Shown in pieces: positions 62,756 through 64,000 of a DNA stretch of 64,000 nt. Under the pieces are notes generated by a model. That model saw only the letters and a program-made list of their open reading frames with translations, did no database searches and had not been told where the DNA came from. Location: the NCBI RefSeq assembly GCF_014851865.1, contig NZ_JACVAM010000004.1, positions 248,001 to 312,000 of the forward strand, in the 5' to 3' direction. The position numbers and the translations under genes are program-made. Position 1 is the first letter of the stretch. Each line of letters begins with the position of its first letter. The stretch comes from Pseudomonas sp. PDM16. Its GTDB lineage: Bacteria > Pseudomonadota > Gammaproteobacteria > Pseudomonadales > Pseudomonadaceae.

Positions 62756-62816
62756 AGAGGGCGGGCGGCAGTACTGGTAATCTTGCCCGGTTGCCACTCG
62801 CCGAGACCGCCCACCG

Positions 62817-63713
62817 ATGATCGATGACATCCGCTATCTGATCGTATTCGCGAAGATTGCCGAAGTCGGCTCGATCTCCGGTGGTGCAGAGGCGCTGGGC
62901 TTGACCAGCGCGACGGCCAGCCAGCACTTGACCAGGCTGGAGAAGAATCTCGGTTGTGCGCTGCTGTACCGCAACACCCGCAAGCTGTCGCTGACGCAGG
63001 ATGGCGCCGGTCTGCTGGAAACAGCCAAGTCCATGCTGGAGCTCTACGAGAAGGGGGTCATCGAGTTCAAGCAGCGATCCGTCGCGACCCGCAACAACCT
63101 GCGCATCTCCATGCCAGCGCTGTTCATCAACAGCGACTTTACCCGACACATCGCAGCGTTCATCCGCGACTTCCCGGATGTGGGGCTTAGCATCTCCTGT
63201 GATGACAGCCGCAACGACATCATCGCCGAAGGCATCGATGTCGCCTTCCGTATCGGCGAGCTGCCGGACAGCTCGCTGAAGGCTCGTCACCTGTTCGTGC
63301 TGCCGCGGCGTGTGGTGGCGACGCGAGAGTTCCTCGTCAGCCATGGCCCTCTCGAACACCCCAGAGACCTCGAGACGATGAAGTGGGTGGGGCTGACGAT
63401 GCGCCCCAATACGCGCGTGTTCCACCATGCGAGCGGCGAAGAGGCGGAAATTACCTATGTGCCGGGCGTGCGGGTGGACAATGTCGAGGCCTCCTGCCGG
63501 TTGGCGAGTCTCGGTGTTGGGCTGGCTGCACCGCCGAACTACCTGAGCGACGAGCCCATCAGGCGCAATGAACTGGTCGCTGTACTGCCGGAGTGGTCGC
63601 TTGAGCCGTTGAAGGTCTACGCCGTGTGGCCCTCCAATGTGTCCACCAACAGCATCGCCTACACCCTGATAAACCGGATCTACGACGCCTTCAGCTCGCG
63701 TTCCCTGGAATAA
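62817..63713 (+). CDS. LysR family transcriptional regulator
   Basis: A 298-residue regulator: N-terminal HTH (LIVFAKIAEVGSISGGAEALGLTSATASQHLTRLEKNLG) and a C-terminal effector domain from about residue 90. It follows the azoreductase gene by 61 bases in the same direction and converges on the LysE-type gene with a 23-base overlap. Its target is not clear. Confidence 0.93.
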   Translation: MIDDIRYLIVFAKIAEVGSISGGAEALGLTSATASQHLTRLEKNLGCALLYRNTRKLSLTQDGAGLLETAKSMLELYEKGVIEFKQRSVATRNNLRISMPALFINSDFTRHIAAFIRDFPDVGLSISCDDSRNDIIAEGIDVAFRIGELPDSSLKARHLFVLPRRVVATREFLVSHGPLEHPRDLETMKWVGLTMRPNTRVFHHASGEEAEITYVPGVRVDNVEASCRLASLGVGLAAPPNYLSDEPIRRNELVAVLPEWSLEPLKVYAVWPSNVSTNSIAYTLINRIYDAFSSRSLE

Positions 63714-64000
63714 CCTGCATCCAGAGCATGTAGCAGGCAGTCGCTATCAGGCCCCCCCCCATCATCAGGTTGAACAGGCGGATGCGCTGCCGGCTGTTCA
63801 GCAGCAGGGCGACCCTGTCCCCGAGGACAGCCCAGGCCGCGAGTGACAGGTAGCAGACCACGAAGTAGATCGCCATGAACGCGATCAGCGTCGAGTGTGT
63901 CTGTGGGCTGGAAAACAGCGCCGCGCCCGATGCGCAGGCGATCCAGGCCTTGGGATTGAGCCACTGCAGCAATGCGCCTTGGAGGAACCCCGGCCTGGCG
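63691..64000 (-). CDS. LysE/RhtB family exporter (partial, N-terminus outside window)
   Basis: The C-terminal part of an amino-acid exporter: GALLQWLNPKAWIACASGA (the conserved NPKAW), then two or three membrane segments. The frame stays open to base 64000. A run of nine G on the coding strand (63752-63760) codes MMGGGL. Its 3' end overlaps the LysR gene by 23 bases. Substrate unknown. Confidence 0.85.
   Translation of the reverse strand, partial: ARPGFLQGALLQWLNPKAWIACASGAALFSSPQTHSTLIAFMAIYFVVCYLSLAAWAVLGDRVALLLNSRQRIRLFNLMMGGGLIATACYMLWMQVIPGNAS

Overview
The window is GC-rich, densely packed bacterial chromosome. It looks like a Pseudomonas of the mendocina/oleovorans/alcaligenes type. 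Supporting genes are nrdD/nrdG, rnf-nth, a small acidic PA3496-like protein, apbC-dcd, a pncA-pncB-nadE operon facing nrtR, rmf, rlmKL, and DUF2790/DUF2835/DUF3034 proteins. These family names rest on recognition of the translated proteins, not on a database search. I see no insertion sequence, prophage, CRISPR array, rRNA or tRNA.

Layout. 0-4.3 kb: the 3' part of norR, then an anaerobic class III ribonucleotide reductase locus behind an ANR/FNR-type box. Its glycyl-radical tail is a separate 49-residue gene. 4.2-10 kb: a leftward three-enzyme catabolic cluster (flavoprotein, ThDP enzyme, FMN 2-hydroxyacid dehydrogenase) opposite an AraC-type regulator. 10-12 kb: a tautomerase, an SDR lacking the usual catalytic Ser/Tyr, and a LysR regulator. 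12.2-14.3 kb: an Hvf/bufferin-like metallophore operon, made of an EGKCG-repeat precursor with EF-hands, a DUF692/MNIO enzyme and a DUF2063 partner. 14.4-21.2 kb: a PA3496-like gene, nth, an rnf cluster with no rnfC, and metG. 21.4-28.1 kb: apbC, a half-length MreB-like gene, dcd, and NAD salvage with NrtR. 28.2-32.5 kb: a tightly coupled operon of cupredoxin, EAL phosphodiesterase, DUF3034 protein and lipoprotein truncated haemoglobin. 32.5-39.4 kb: a secreted hydrolase, a YdcF protein, a FliA-type chemoreceptor gene, a VOC protein, a CmoB-like methyltransferase and an LTA-synthase-like protein. 39.4-43.7 kb: an AraC regulator opposite a Baeyer-Villiger-type monooxygenase, an esterase and an SDR. 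43.9-49.6 kb: housekeeping genes (rraB, DUF2835, pyrD, rmf, rlmKL). 49.6-57.8 kb: an HvfX-like DoxX protein, a ferric-reductase-like membrane protein, a two-component system, a DipZ-like thioredoxin fusion, a polytopic membrane protein and an NDH-2-like flavoprotein. 57.9-64 kb: two MocR/PdxR regulators with shared operator-like motifs, a CMD/AhpD-like protein, a GNAT, an FMN oxidoreductase, a LysR and a partial LysE.

Recurring themes are anaerobic/NO physiology (norR, ANR box, nrdDG), periplasmic copper and redox handling (Hvf-like operon, HvfX-like protein, cupredoxin, haemoglobin lipoprotein, DipZ) and small divergent regulator/enzyme modules. The most interesting systems are the EF-hand/EGKCG metallophore operon, the cupredoxin-EAL-globin operon, the split NrdD, the RnfC-less Rnf cluster, and the twin MocR loci with a four-copy 14-bp repeat.
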